64,000 bases of DNA. It comes from CBHTSZ01 sp966095765. Its GTDB lineage: Bacteria; Patescibacteriota; Saccharimonadia; Saccharimonadales; Saccharimonadaceae. The stretch is taken from positions 124,001 through 188,000 of the forward strand of contig CBHTSZ010000001.1 of the NCBI GenBank assembly GCA_966095765.1, in the 5' to 3' direction. The notes below the pieces were generated by a model that was given only the letters and a program-made list of their open reading frames with translations, was not told the origin of the DNA and ran no database searches. The number at the start of each line of letters is the position of its first letter. Position 1 is the stretch's first letter. Positions 16,273-24,738 of this stretch are shown here, one piece after another. A program made the position numbers and the translations under genes.

Positions 16273-17321
16273 CGCCAGATCTCCTTCGGGTCAACGAGCG
16301 CTAGACCGGCTACGGAGATGTATCGTGGTTTGAACTGTCGGGCTGGCTGCGGAAGTTTGGCGAAGTTGAGGAGCTGCCATGGACTCGCGATACGTGAAGC
16401 TAACATGAGGTTCTCGGTAAAGAAGTCACCGATACCAGGCATATTCGATCCACCACCTATGATGAGAACCTGCTCTAACTTTCGAGCACCCGGCACACGC
16501 TCTTCGTAGTAGCGCATAATCTTTTTGATCTCAGTGGCAATTTTTTGCAGGCTAGGAGTGACTGCCTTTGTGATCTTGCGCTGTTGAGTTGAAGTGTTGA
16601 GACCGTTAAGAACCTTGAGCTGGTGGGCTTGCTCGAGAGATACCTTGAGCGCGTTTGAGATATCGAGCGTCAGAGTATTACCGCCAACAGGCACACCACC
16701 AGTAACCTTGATCGTCGAGTCGAGTACGGCTACGTCGGTATTTGCAGCGCCGATATCCACGATGATCGTTGGCAGGTCGCCTTGCTCACCGGCTTTCAGG
16801 AGACGAGCAACGGCGTTCATACTAGGCTCGACGACAACGGTGCGAAGACCAGCCGCCTCAACTGCGCCAATACAGGTGTCGACAATCTTGCGTGGAGCCG
16901 CACAGGTATAAGCAGCAATCTCTTCATCGGTGCGCGAAGTGATCTCGTAGTCGATGTAGAGTTGATCGACCGGTACCGGTATCGACTGCTCTGCCTCGAG
17001 ACGCACCGCATCGAGGAGGTCACCCTTTACGTCAGCTGGTAGCATAATGCTTCGGCTGTAGGTGCGCGACGCTGGAATACTCATCACGACATGGTCGCTC
17101 GGCAGTTGTCCGACGAGCTTTGTCTCGAGAAGTTTCGTGAGTTGAGACGCGAGGTACGCACCGTCAGTATCAAGGCTTTGCTGGAGCTTGGAGGGATCCA
17201 TGTCGATAGATCCATACCCGGTAACGGTCCATTTGTGGGCATTAACAGCCATCAGCTTGAGGCTAGTCTGACTGATGTCCAGACCAATAACCGGCTTATC
17301 TTTGTAGAAATATTTGCTCAT
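16269..17321 (-). CDS. pilM: PilM-like actin-fold pilus assembly ATPase
   Basis: A 350-residue cytoplasmic actin/FtsA-fold protein that links the pilus motor to the PilN-PilO ring. PVIGLDISQTSLKLMAV is phosphate loop 1, TIIVDIGAANTDVAVLD is phosphate loop 2, and VLIIGGGSNMPGIGDFF is the adenosine motif. The LP-type run MLPADVKGDLLDAVRLEAEQ is typical of PilM. Upstream on the minus strand, TACAAT lies 11 bases before the ATG, giving this sub-operon its own promoter. Confidence 0.92.
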   Translation of the reverse strand: MSKYFYKDKPVIGLDISQTSLKLMAVNAHKWTVTGYGSIDMDPSKLQQSLDTDGAYLASQLTKLLETKLVGQLPSDHVVMSIPASRTYSRSIMLPADVKGDLLDAVRLEAEQSIPVPVDQLYIDYEITSRTDEEIAAYTCAAPRKIVDTCIGAVEAAGLRTVVVEPSMNAVARLLKAGEQGDLPTIIVDIGAANTDVAVLDSTIKVTGGVPVGGNTLTLDISNALKVSLEQAHQLKVLNGLNTSTQQRKITKAVTPSLQKIATEIKKIMRYYEERVPGARKLEQVLIIGGGSNMPGIGDFFTENLMLASRIASPWQLLNFAKLPQPARQFKPRYISVAGLALVDPKEIWR

Positions 17322-17369
17322 AAGTGCCCACGATTGTACTTATGGTTAAGTATAGCTTATCACCAGAGG

Positions 17370-18839
17370 TTAGTACACTCGTTTGACGTTCGAAGCACGC
17401 CACGAAAGGTCGAGAGGAATGCTGCTGAGTGGGAACTGGGGGTTAAAGGTGAGTTCGAAGGTTGCACCACTGTTTGATGACAGGTAGATATCTTTACCTG
17501 ACACTCCGCCGATTGACTGGACGCCTGTATCAAACTTTGTTTGATCGACACAGAGCATACCATTCGTGGCGATGAAGTATGCTTTTGGTGCGAGCATGCT
17601 GTTTGAGCCATCTTTGCCGAGGCGGATCGCAGCTGAGTTGCTTGGGCACTGCTTTGAAGCCTGGATAGTTTGACTGGTACTGTAAGAGATAAAGACGATG
17701 TCGCCCGGCGATGAGCTGTCTACGGTAACCCGCTCAAAGTTGATCACTCCCTCGACGAAGATGAACTTCGGTTTACTGGCGTCAGGGTTGATGAACTTCG
17801 GCGTACAGGTGTAGGCTTTACATAGATTAGCGCGGATATGGGCATGGTCATTGATGGTGTAGGTTTTATTGCCAAGGTTGATGTCGGCAGGGGCGGTGCC
17901 GCTGCCGCCACACTGCGAGGCAGGTACTGTTCCAGCGCCGCTGTCAGGATAGTGCGTTTTGCGTGCGTTACCGCTGCTCGGGATGGTTGGTGATGCAGCC
18001 GTCCAGTCGCTGCAGTTACCGTTCGCATAGTTACCGCCGCCATCGTTGTTGTTCATCTTGTAGCCCCATGGAATATAAAGCGATGCGATCTTTTGGATTG
18101 AGGTGTTGTTCGCGGTGACGTCAAAGTTTGAGTCACTAGTGTTACCGGGAGTTGGATCCATGCAGTTACTGTAAGCCATGTGTAATTTGGCTTTTGTGCC
18201 GGCTGGTAACGAGGAGTTTCGGACGAGATTACCTGTACCTGATAGTGAGCAGTTGCTCCCATCCGGATATTTACCAGCAACCGTGAGATCGTCGATAGTT
18301 ATGTCTGTGGTGTTTTTGTTTGCGCGAACATATTCGTTTACGAACAGGCTCTTTGCAACGACTGCTTTAACTGATGATGCGACTTCAACACTGTTACGGC
18401 TGACAATAGACGAGGTGAAGGCCATTGAGCTGCGTTCGAGTTTGACGTTAATCTTGTACGTAAAGCGCGGAGTCGTGGCTGTTGAGGGTTGGTATACGCG
18501 ACCAATGCTCTGCACGTCCTTTTTGTTCGCATCAACTGGGTCATCGGTAACAGTTGCCTGATACGTAGCGCGATAGCCGGTTGTGGTCGTGGGGGTGAGT
18601 CGTTTTTCTACCCCAGACGAAGCATAGGAGCCGCTACTGGAGTTGAGATAGGCAACAACTGCATCAGCGCCTGACTCAGCTGCGTACTGGGCCTGGAGGA
18701 GGTAGATGCGCTGAGTGGCTCTGGTTATATTTGTTTGAGATACCACAGCCAAACTCATGACGGTGATCGTGAGAAATATCATGATCACAAGGATACTAAC
18801 AAGGATAGACCCCGAGTCGTTACGAGATACGTTACGCAT
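17370..18839 (-). CDS. PilX-like minor pilin with large exported domain
   Basis: A 489-residue protein with a class III-type N-terminus: after MRNVSRNDSGS comes ILVSILVIMIFLTITVMSLA, then AQYAAESGADAVVAYLN, the PilX/PulK-type amphipathic helix. The long exported region has Cys pairs and Gly/Ser/Asn-rich beta repeats, and may be the tip or adhesive part of the pilus. I use ATG 18839, which overlaps the upstream gene's stop by eight bases, rather than a longer frame reading into that gene. The Glu+5 seen in ordinary pilins is absent, as is common at the pilus tip. Confidence 0.75.
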   Translation of the reverse strand: MRNVSRNDSGSILVSILVIMIFLTITVMSLAVVSQTNITRATQRIYLLQAQYAAESGADAVVAYLNSSSGSYASSGVEKRLTPTTTTGYRATYQATVTDDPVDANKKDVQSIGRVYQPSTATTPRFTYKINVKLERSSMAFTSSIVSRNSVEVASSVKAVVAKSLFVNEYVRANKNTTDITIDDLTVAGKYPDGSNCSLSGTGNLVRNSSLPAGTKAKLHMAYSNCMDPTPGNTSDSNFDVTANNTSIQKIASLYIPWGYKMNNNDGGGNYANGNCSDWTAASPTIPSSGNARKTHYPDSGAGTVPASQCGGSGTAPADINLGNKTYTINDHAHIRANLCKAYTCTPKFINPDASKPKFIFVEGVINFERVTVDSSSPGDIVFISYSTSQTIQASKQCPSNSAAIRLGKDGSNSMLAPKAYFIATNGMLCVDQTKFDTGVQSIGGVSGKDIYLSSNSGATFELTFNPQFPLSSIPLDLSWRASNVKRVY

Positions 18840-19647
18840 TTCGAAGCGCGATCCTGATGATAGTTGAGTTGTATATCGAACGATTGGCATCTGACTCGAC
18901 TTTCTTTTTCACCTTTAGTTTAAACTGAGCGACTTCTACTTGTGAGAAATCTAGCCCGTTGCAGCCCGTATATGGTTCTGTTTGTTCGCATGCGGGCGGG
19001 TTTGTGCTGGCACAGTAGTATGCATCAGGGTCACAAGAGCTACGGAAGTCGATGTCTTCACCCGACCTGGAAAAGTAACGCATCTCAATAGTCTGAACGC
19101 CCGTGAGCAGAACTTTATCCTTAGGGCAGGTTGGCGTGGCTGTCGTACAGGTAGTTTTCGTCGTGTTACCAATAGCGTCAGGATTTGCGAGTGACCGTAT
19201 GCGAAGCTCAGAAGACGGACCATCATGGTACATGATGAATTCGTTTTGGTAGGCAGTGGAGCCGTTCATGATCGGCGTTCTGTCGCTGCGAAGAGCATCT
19301 TGGGAGTAGTAGACGATAGGGGTAATGGTGGTTGTCGTTCCGAAAGATCCTGGTATCGCATGGATGGCTTTCCAGCGGGTGTTTGTCGCATCCGAAGGGT
19401 CAGCAACGAGTCGGTTACTGTCGGCGATACTGTTTTGATTCAGTAGACCAGTAGAGAGTCCTATGTTTTGCCGCAGGTAGTCAGCAACGTTGAGACGATC
19501 GTGATAGAAGTTTGTCCGAGCATTTAGCGATGCGGCTTGCTTGAGGTATTGATAGCCAATCGCAAAGATGATCATACTGAGTACCGTTGTCATCGTGATG
19601 ACGATGATCATCTCAACAAGCGTGAATCCTTGGTATCTACGCATCAT
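18832..19647 (-). CDS. PilW-like minor prepilin
   Basis: A 271-residue prepilin with leader MMRRYQG followed by FTLVEMIIVITMTTVLSMII, which has the Phe+1 and Glu+5 of the prepilin signal. The exported part includes several Cys (CDPDAYYC, C-E-Q-T-E-P-Y-T-G-C) that could form disulfides. It overlaps the upstream pilin by four bases and the PilX-like gene by eight, so these three minor pilins are made together. Confidence 0.85.
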   Translation of the reverse strand: MMRRYQGFTLVEMIIVITMTTVLSMIIFAIGYQYLKQAASLNARTNFYHDRLNVADYLRQNIGLSTGLLNQNSIADSNRLVADPSDATNTRWKAIHAIPGSFGTTTTITPIVYYSQDALRSDRTPIMNGSTAYQNEFIMYHDGPSSELRIRSLANPDAIGNTTKTTCTTATPTCPKDKVLLTGVQTIEMRYFSRSGEDIDFRSSCDPDAYYCASTNPPACEQTEPYTGCNGLDFSQVEVAQFKLKVKKKVESDANRSIYNSTIIRIALRNA

Positions 19648-20078
19648 TGTTGCCCGATCCCGTTACGTGAGATGAGGAGGCGAATCTTCCAGGATGAACC
19701 ACTTTTAGGCGTAACGGTAACATCGACAACTTTTGAGTCAGGGATATTGTATGCAGGGTCGGTTGTGGCTAGTGCTGTCGTGAGAACCGGCGCTGAGCTA
19801 GTGACGTACGTGATATCGTTGTTGCCGTTCACGGTTTCAGCGTCAAAGGTGTCGTTAGGACTGCAGTTGGTTGAGATGATTGATTCATATTGCATGGCTC
19901 GGTCGATCTCTGGGCAACCGCTGAGGGCAGCATAGATTTCGTTCAGCTCGCGACTCCGGGCATAATCTTTGAAAAGCCAATCGAAGGCAACCGCCACACC
20001 ACCGATAATAAAGCCAAGTACTACAATACCTATGATGATCTCGACAATACTAAATCCAGCTTCGGATGTTTTTTTCAT
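19644..20078 (-). CDS. PilV-like minor prepilin
   Basis: A 144-residue prepilin with leader MKKTSEAG and mature N-terminus FSIVEIIIGIVVLGFIIGG (Phe+1, Glu+5). It is the first gene of the minor pilin trio. On the minus strand a TATACT box (complement of 20092-20097) ends about 13 bases before the ATG, next to the terminator of pilA, so the trio has its own promoter. Confidence 0.85.
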   Translation of the reverse strand: MKKTSEAGFSIVEIIIGIVVLGFIIGGVAVAFDWLFKDYARSRELNEIYAALSGCPEIDRAMQYESIISTNCSPNDTFDAETVNGNNDITYVTSSAPVLTTALATTDPAYNIPDSKVVDVTVTPKSGSSWKIRLLISRNGIGQQ

Positions 20079-20097
20079 AACGCTTATGTTTAGTATA

Positions 20098-20128
20098 ACA
20101 AAAGAGACTCACCGGGAGTCTCTTTTGT
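20098..20128 (-). terminator. Terminator of the major pilin gene
   Basis: A perfect 13-base inverted repeat (ACAAAAGAGACTC and its complement) with a five-base loop. On the minus strand it ends in TCTCTTTTGT. It separates pilA from the minor pilin operon. Confidence 0.85.
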
Positions 20129-20146
20129 GCCGACTAAACAATCAAG

Positions 20147-20623
20147 CTAGTTGTTCGACTGTCGGACGTAAACCTTGGTTGGGTCAGAGGTTGCTTCCAT
20201 GTAACCCCAGACCTCGTAGCCTGTACATGCACCACTCGCACAGCCAGATGGCTTCGGGAAGTAGTAGTAATTGAAGGCGTCAGTTCCTTGTGCTGCTGGA
20301 GCTGAAGCTGTCTTCTCTTGGAGACCCGTGCCAGTTGCTTTTGGATCTGAAAATGCCTTAGCGTCAATACGGAACTCATTGGTAGAGCGCCATGTTCCAT
20401 CTGTTATCTCGGCGTATGTTGGGTAGTAACCCTTGTTCGCATAAACAGCTTCGAGCTGACCAGCGATTGCGTTAATGTCTGTCTTGCGCTCTGAGTCGCG
20501 AGCCTTCTGCTGCACACCAGAGAACGTTACGATTACCAGCGTCGCAAGGATACCGATAATCACGATGACGATCAAGAGTTCAACGATAGTGAATCCTGAT
20601 TGTCTTTGCTTAAGTGAGACCAT
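20147..20623 (-). CDS. pilA: Major type IV pilin (PilA/PilE-like)
   Basis: A 158-residue pilin. The leader ends in Gly, followed by FTIVELLIVIVIIGILATLV, the classical mature N-terminus with Phe+1 and Glu+5. The head domain has KARDSERKTDINAIAGQLEAVYANKGYYPT and a Cys pair in GCASGACTGYEVWG. It has its own terminator and a strong Shine-Dalgarno (AAGGAGG) 13-14 bases before the ATG, unlike the leaderless genes around it, which fits a highly made structural subunit. Confidence 0.92.
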   Translation of the reverse strand: MVSLKQRQSGFTIVELLIVIVIIGILATLVIVTFSGVQQKARDSERKTDINAIAGQLEAVYANKGYYPTYAEITDGTWRSTNEFRIDAKAFSDPKATGTGLQEKTASAPAAQGTDAFNYYYFPKPSGCASGACTGYEVWGYMEATSDPTKVYVRQSNN

Positions 20624-20728
20624 TGCCCACCCTCCTTAAGTAAAAGTTATGTTTTTAACTGACACTCGAGGAGAGCTCGAGATATCTATCAGTCATTATA
20701 ACCGTAAGCGTTTTCCAGTCAACGTTTT

Positions 20729-21949
20729 TTAAGAACCAACGTTCTGGGAGAGACTAGCGATCGGGCCCATGACGCTCGCCGCCACGAGACCGACCATACC
20801 ACCCATGATGACAATCATGACCGGCTCAAGGATAGAGCTGAGGCTGTCGATAATAGCGTCTACCTCTTCATCATAGAAATCCGCGACTTTCACAAGAACG
20901 ATATCGGTTTGACCAGTCTCTTCACCAACTGCCAGCATCTGTGGGACGATGCCCGGGAATAGCTTGTTGCCCTCGATGGCTTGCGAGAGCTGCTCACCGT
21001 TGATGACTTTGTTGGCAGCTTCCTCGATGGCTTTTCGGTATACATCGTTACCGATCGCACGTGACGTAACACGTAGAGCCTCAACGACGCTCACGCCGGC
21101 ACCGATCAACGCAGCAAAGGTTCGGGTGAAGCGGGCGACTGAGATCTTTGTGACGAGGTTCTTGAGGATCGGAACCTTGAGCACGAGGCTATGGAACTGA
21201 TACCGACCAGCCGGGGTTTTGATATAGCGACGTATGAGGAAGATAGCCAGGGCTGTGCCACCGATCATAATGTACCAGTAGTGTGTCATAAAACTACTGA
21301 TGCTGATCATAACCTGAGTAATAACAGGTAGTTTTGCATCTTCACCTCCGATGTCTTTGAGGATCGCAGCGATACGCGGAATGATAAAGATCATCAGACC
21401 CATGAAGGCACCGATAGTGAGAGTCAGCAGTACTATCGGATAAGTTGAGGCGCTTTTGATCTTTTTGCGCATACTGGCGTTTTTCTCGACCTGAGTGGCG
21501 AGACGCTTGAGGATGTCGTCTACGATACCCGCGGCTTCACCGGCACGGATCATGTTCACGAAGATGTCGCTAAAGACATCAGGGTGTTTTGCCATAGCAT
21601 CTGCGAGAGATACACCGCCCTGGACGTCTTTGATCATGTCGCTGATGATCTCGCGAAGCGTCGGGTTTTCGACCTGGTCGCGCATCGTGGTAAGTGAGCG
21701 GAGCAGGGGTACGCCGGCGCTCACCATTGTACTGAGCTGGCGAGTGAAGAGGACAAGGTCGGTAATCTTTACCTTTGGCTTGAAGAAGCCTTTCCCACCT
21801 TTTTTAACATCCGACTTGATCTCGACAGAGATAGGCTTGAGGCCTTGTTTAGCCATGAGGTTCAGGGCGGTAGTTTTATCTGTCGCGGTGAGTGTACCTT
21901 GAACAGTTTTACCGCCGCTATTTGTGGCCTGATACGAAAAGAGAGGCAT
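20729..21949 (-). CDS. pilC: PilC/GspF-type pilus inner-membrane platform protein
   Basis: A 406-residue platform protein that turns motor movement into pilin addition. It has two homologous GspF domains (about residues 70-190 and 275-395), each with membrane helices. Typical pieces are LVLFTRQLSTMVSAGVPLL and ARFTRTFAALIGAGVSVVEAL. The length is standard. It follows pilB by six bases in the same operon. Confidence 0.95.
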   Translation of the reverse strand: MPLFSYQATNSGGKTVQGTLTATDKTTALNLMAKQGLKPISVEIKSDVKKGGKGFFKPKVKITDLVLFTRQLSTMVSAGVPLLRSLTTMRDQVENPTLREIISDMIKDVQGGVSLADAMAKHPDVFSDIFVNMIRAGEAAGIVDDILKRLATQVEKNASMRKKIKSASTYPIVLLTLTIGAFMGLMIFIIPRIAAILKDIGGEDAKLPVITQVMISISSFMTHYWYIMIGGTALAIFLIRRYIKTPAGRYQFHSLVLKVPILKNLVTKISVARFTRTFAALIGAGVSVVEALRVTSRAIGNDVYRKAIEEAANKVINGEQLSQAIEGNKLFPGIVPQMLAVGEETGQTDIVLVKVADFYDEEVDAIIDSLSSILEPVMIVIMGGMVGLVAASVMGPIASLSQNVGS

Positions 21950-21955
21950 CGACTA

Positions 21956-23740
21956 TTATTCCCTCGTGACCCTTAGGATCTCCTCGACAGAGGTCTGGCC
22001 GCGAAGCGCTTTGATAAAACCATCAACTTGCATCGTCATCATACCTTCTTTGATGGCCTGGGTCTGGATGTCATTGCTCGTGGCGTTTGCAACGATAAGC
22101 TTTTGGACCTCGTTGGAGTTTGCAAGCGTCTCGTAGATGCCCATGCGTCCGCGATAACCAACGTGCGAGCACTCGTCGCAACCGCCGGGTTTCGCTCGGT
22201 AGAGACGGGTAATCTTGTCATCGGTGCTCGATAGTTCTTCCCCGACATCCTTGCCAATACCCTCGCTCGCCGCCTGTTTCTCGAGCTCATGAAGGTGCTT
22301 CATATAGCCGTCCTTGTTGAGGCCAAACAGCTCCGAGATGCTTTCGATCTCGGTTTCGTCCGGTGTGTATGACTCTTTACAGACTGGACAGAGGCGACGC
22401 ACGAGACGCTGACCGATGACGACACGTACGGTGCTTGCGATCAAGAATGGCTCGATACCCATGTCGAGTAGACGCGGCAGACAAGTTGCTGCGTTGTTGG
22501 TGTGCAGGGTAGAGAAGACAAGGTGACCGGTCAGGGCTGCTTGAACACCGAGATTCGCTGTCTCGCCGTCACGGATCTCACCCACCATGATGATGTTCGG
22601 GTCTTGACGCAGGAGCGCACGGAGCCCAGCGATAAAGGTCATGCCTGCCTGGGGGTTTACCTGTGTCTGGTTGGCGCCGACGATCTTGTATTCGACAGGG
22701 TCTTCGACGGTAGAGATGTTGACGTCTGGCTTGTTGAGGATCGTGAGGGCACTAAACAGACTGGTTGATTTACCTGATCCGGTCGGACCGGTGACGAGGA
22801 TCATACCATGTGGCTGCACGAGCGCTTCGTTGATGGACTTGAGTGAGAAGCCCCAATAACCGAGCTCTTCGAGAGTAAGAGCTTTATTGGTCTCGTCGAG
22901 GATACGCATAACGACTTTTTCGCCCTCGCTAATCGGTAGGGTGGAGACACGCAGTGCGTACTTTTTGCCAGCAACAGTTACTTTGAAGCGACCATCTTGT
23001 GGGACGCGACGTTCGTCAATCTTGAGGTTGCTGAGAATCTTAATACGGCTGACGAGCGCGTTCATGACAGTCTTTGGCAGGCGGTTGGCTTCTTTGAGGA
23101 CACCGTCGATACGGCAACGTACTTGCAGGTAATCATCGCGCGGCTCGATGTGGATGTCGCTAGCATTGGCGCGGATGGCGTACTCGAGGATGAGGTTGAC
23201 GGTTTGGGCGACAGGCGAGTCTTCGGCGATCTCATCTTCGGAAACTGCCTCTTGCTTCTCGAGGTCTTCTTCCTGTTCGGCGATGACTTCGCTTAACTCC
23301 TCAGCAACGCCGTCACGGTAGTTCTCGAGGACTTGGAGAATATTCTCCTTGGTAGCGATGTAGAGCTTATAGTCGGAGCCGATCTGTTTTTGGATAAAGT
23401 CGAGCGCCTGGACATCGTCCGGGTCTTCCATGGCGAGGTGCTTCGTCGTGCCGTCGATCTTGAAAACGGCAGCATTGTACTGACGAGCCATGCGTTCAGG
23501 GATGAGGTCGAGCGTAGCCTTGTCGATCTCTTTTGGGTTGAGCTCGATGAACGGAATATCCGCATACTCGGCGTAGAGTTGGGTTAGTTCTTTGTCGCTG
23601 ATCAGCTCTTTACTAATAACAAGAGACTGCAGTGGCCGGTGAGTTTTTTCCTGTTCTTTGCGCAGCTCCAAAAACTGCTCATCACTAAGCTTGTCATGCT
23701 CTGACATGAGCCGGACGATCGTGTCATCGGAAATCCTCAT
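21956..23740 (-). CDS. pilB: PilB/GspE-type pilus extension ATPase
   Basis: A 594-residue hexameric ATPase. The N-terminal MshEN-type domain (about 1-150) includes FIELNPKEIDKATLDLIPER. The motor domain has Walker A GPTGSGKST, an Asp box, Walker B IIMVGEIRDGETA and a His box FSTLHTNN. The tetracysteine zinc motif is C-P-V-C and C-D-E-C. No retraction ATPase PilT and no prepilin peptidase are in the window. TATACT lies about 11 bases before the ATG. It diverges from tsaE. Confidence 0.96.
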   Translation of the reverse strand: MRISDDTIVRLMSEHDKLSDEQFLELRKEQEKTHRPLQSLVISKELISDKELTQLYAEYADIPFIELNPKEIDKATLDLIPERMARQYNAAVFKIDGTTKHLAMEDPDDVQALDFIQKQIGSDYKLYIATKENILQVLENYRDGVAEELSEVIAEQEEDLEKQEAVSEDEIAEDSPVAQTVNLILEYAIRANASDIHIEPRDDYLQVRCRIDGVLKEANRLPKTVMNALVSRIKILSNLKIDERRVPQDGRFKVTVAGKKYALRVSTLPISEGEKVVMRILDETNKALTLEELGYWGFSLKSINEALVQPHGMILVTGPTGSGKSTSLFSALTILNKPDVNISTVEDPVEYKIVGANQTQVNPQAGMTFIAGLRALLRQDPNIIMVGEIRDGETANLGVQAALTGHLVFSTLHTNNAATCLPRLLDMGIEPFLIASTVRVVIGQRLVRRLCPVCKESYTPDETEIESISELFGLNKDGYMKHLHELEKQAASEGIGKDVGEELSSTDDKITRLYRAKPGGCDECSHVGYRGRMGIYETLANSNEVQKLIVANATSNDIQTQAIKEGMMTMQVDGFIKALRGQTSVEEILRVTRE

Positions 23741-23809
23741 AACTGTTTCTAAGTATACAGTACCTCTTATGCTTTTTTGATACCGAAAAAAAGCATATAG
23801 TAGGTGCGT

Positions 23810-24259
23810 ATGACATCTGTAAATGATGAAACTGAGATGATGGCGATCGGCCGCCGCTTGGGCGAGCAGTTTCAGGGTGGCGAAGTTCTGGAGCTGATCG
23901 GTGATGTCGGCGCTGGCAAAACGACGCTAACAAAAGGTATAGGTCAAGGGATGCAAGTTGATGACGACGTGCAGAGCCCGAGCTTTACGATTAGTCGCGT
24001 CTATCAAGCGCGTGATGGGCTTGAGTTACACCACTATGACTTTTATCGCCTCCAAGACGCTGGTGTGATGCAATATGAGCTCGCGGAATCTATAGGTGAC
24101 CCGAAGGCTGTCACGGTTATTGAGTGGGCCGATACGGTTCAGGATGTCCTACCTCCTGAGCGAGTTGTAGCGAGACTTACTTACCCACCGGATAGCAAGG
24201 GGCGTCAGTTTGAGTTGCTAGTGCCTGAAAACCTCAGCTATCTACGAGGAGCTATCTGA
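23810..24259 (+). CDS. tsaE: tRNA threonylcarbamoyladenosine biosynthesis protein TsaE
   Basis: TsaE is the P-loop ATPase that supports t6A formation on tRNAs reading ANN codons. The 149-residue product has Walker A GDVGAGKTT, SPSFTISRVYQ (switch region) and ELAESIGDP followed by VIEWAD, a family hallmark. ATG 23810 lies eight bases after TATAGT (23796-23801). An upstream GTG at 23804 is less fitting. The stop overlaps the tsaB start as TGATG. Confidence 0.93.
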   Translation: MTSVNDETEMMAIGRRLGEQFQGGEVLELIGDVGAGKTTLTKGIGQGMQVDDDVQSPSFTISRVYQARDGLELHHYDFYRLQDAGVMQYELAESIGDPKAVTVIEWADTVQDVLPPERVVARLTYPPDSKGRQFELLVPENLSYLRGAI

Positions 24260-24648
24260 TGTATCTTGGTATTCGAACCGACTCGCCGGTCGCGCAATTT
24301 TGCCTTTACGATGGCGCAGAGCTAAAAGCCGAGAAAACATGGCAAGCTGACCGTCAGCTCGCACATAGCCTGCTCGGACAGCTTGAAGCGTTTCTCGCCG
24401 AGCACGACATGACTTTCCATGACGTTGCAGGACTTTTTGTCTATCGTGGCCCAGGTAGTTTTACTGGCCTCCGTATCGGAATTACGGTCATGAATACCAT
24501 TGCCTACTCAGAGTCGGTTCCTGTTGTTGGCAGTGAGGGTGATGATTGGCAAAACGATGCCGTAGCAAGACTTAAAAACGGTCAAGATGACCAGGTTATT
24601 ATCCCGTTCTATGGTGCTGATCCACGTATCACGAAACCTATAAAGTAG
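24259..24648 (+). CDS. tsaB: TsaB-like protein (short form)
   Basis: TsaB is the ASKHA-fold scaffold partner of TsaD in t6A synthesis. At 129 residues this is much shorter than the usual 220 or so. It keeps the first half, with YLGIRTDSPVAQFCLYDG and the hallmark GLFVYRGPGSFTGLRIGITV, which provides the TsaD dimer surface. It lacks most of the second subdomain. No frameshift is visible, so this is likely a natural short version. It is coupled to tsaE. Confidence 0.85.
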   Translation: MYLGIRTDSPVAQFCLYDGAELKAEKTWQADRQLAHSLLGQLEAFLAEHDMTFHDVAGLFVYRGPGSFTGLRIGITVMNTIAYSESVPVVGSEGDDWQNDAVARLKNGQDDQVIIPFYGADPRITKPIK

Positions 24649-24656
24649 AACATTTC

Positions 24657-24675
24657 ACAACAAAAATATTGTTGT
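24657..24675 (+). terminator. Small hairpin after tsaB
   Basis: ACAACAA and TTGTTGT form a seven-base stem with a five-base loop nine bases after the tsaB stop. It is AT-rich and lacks a long T run, so it would be a weak terminator. Confidence 0.45.
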
Positions 24676-24738
24676 ATTTATGCCGGTTATGCATATAAAT
24701 AGGTGAGTAAACTCACAAAAAATAAAAAGGATAACAAA

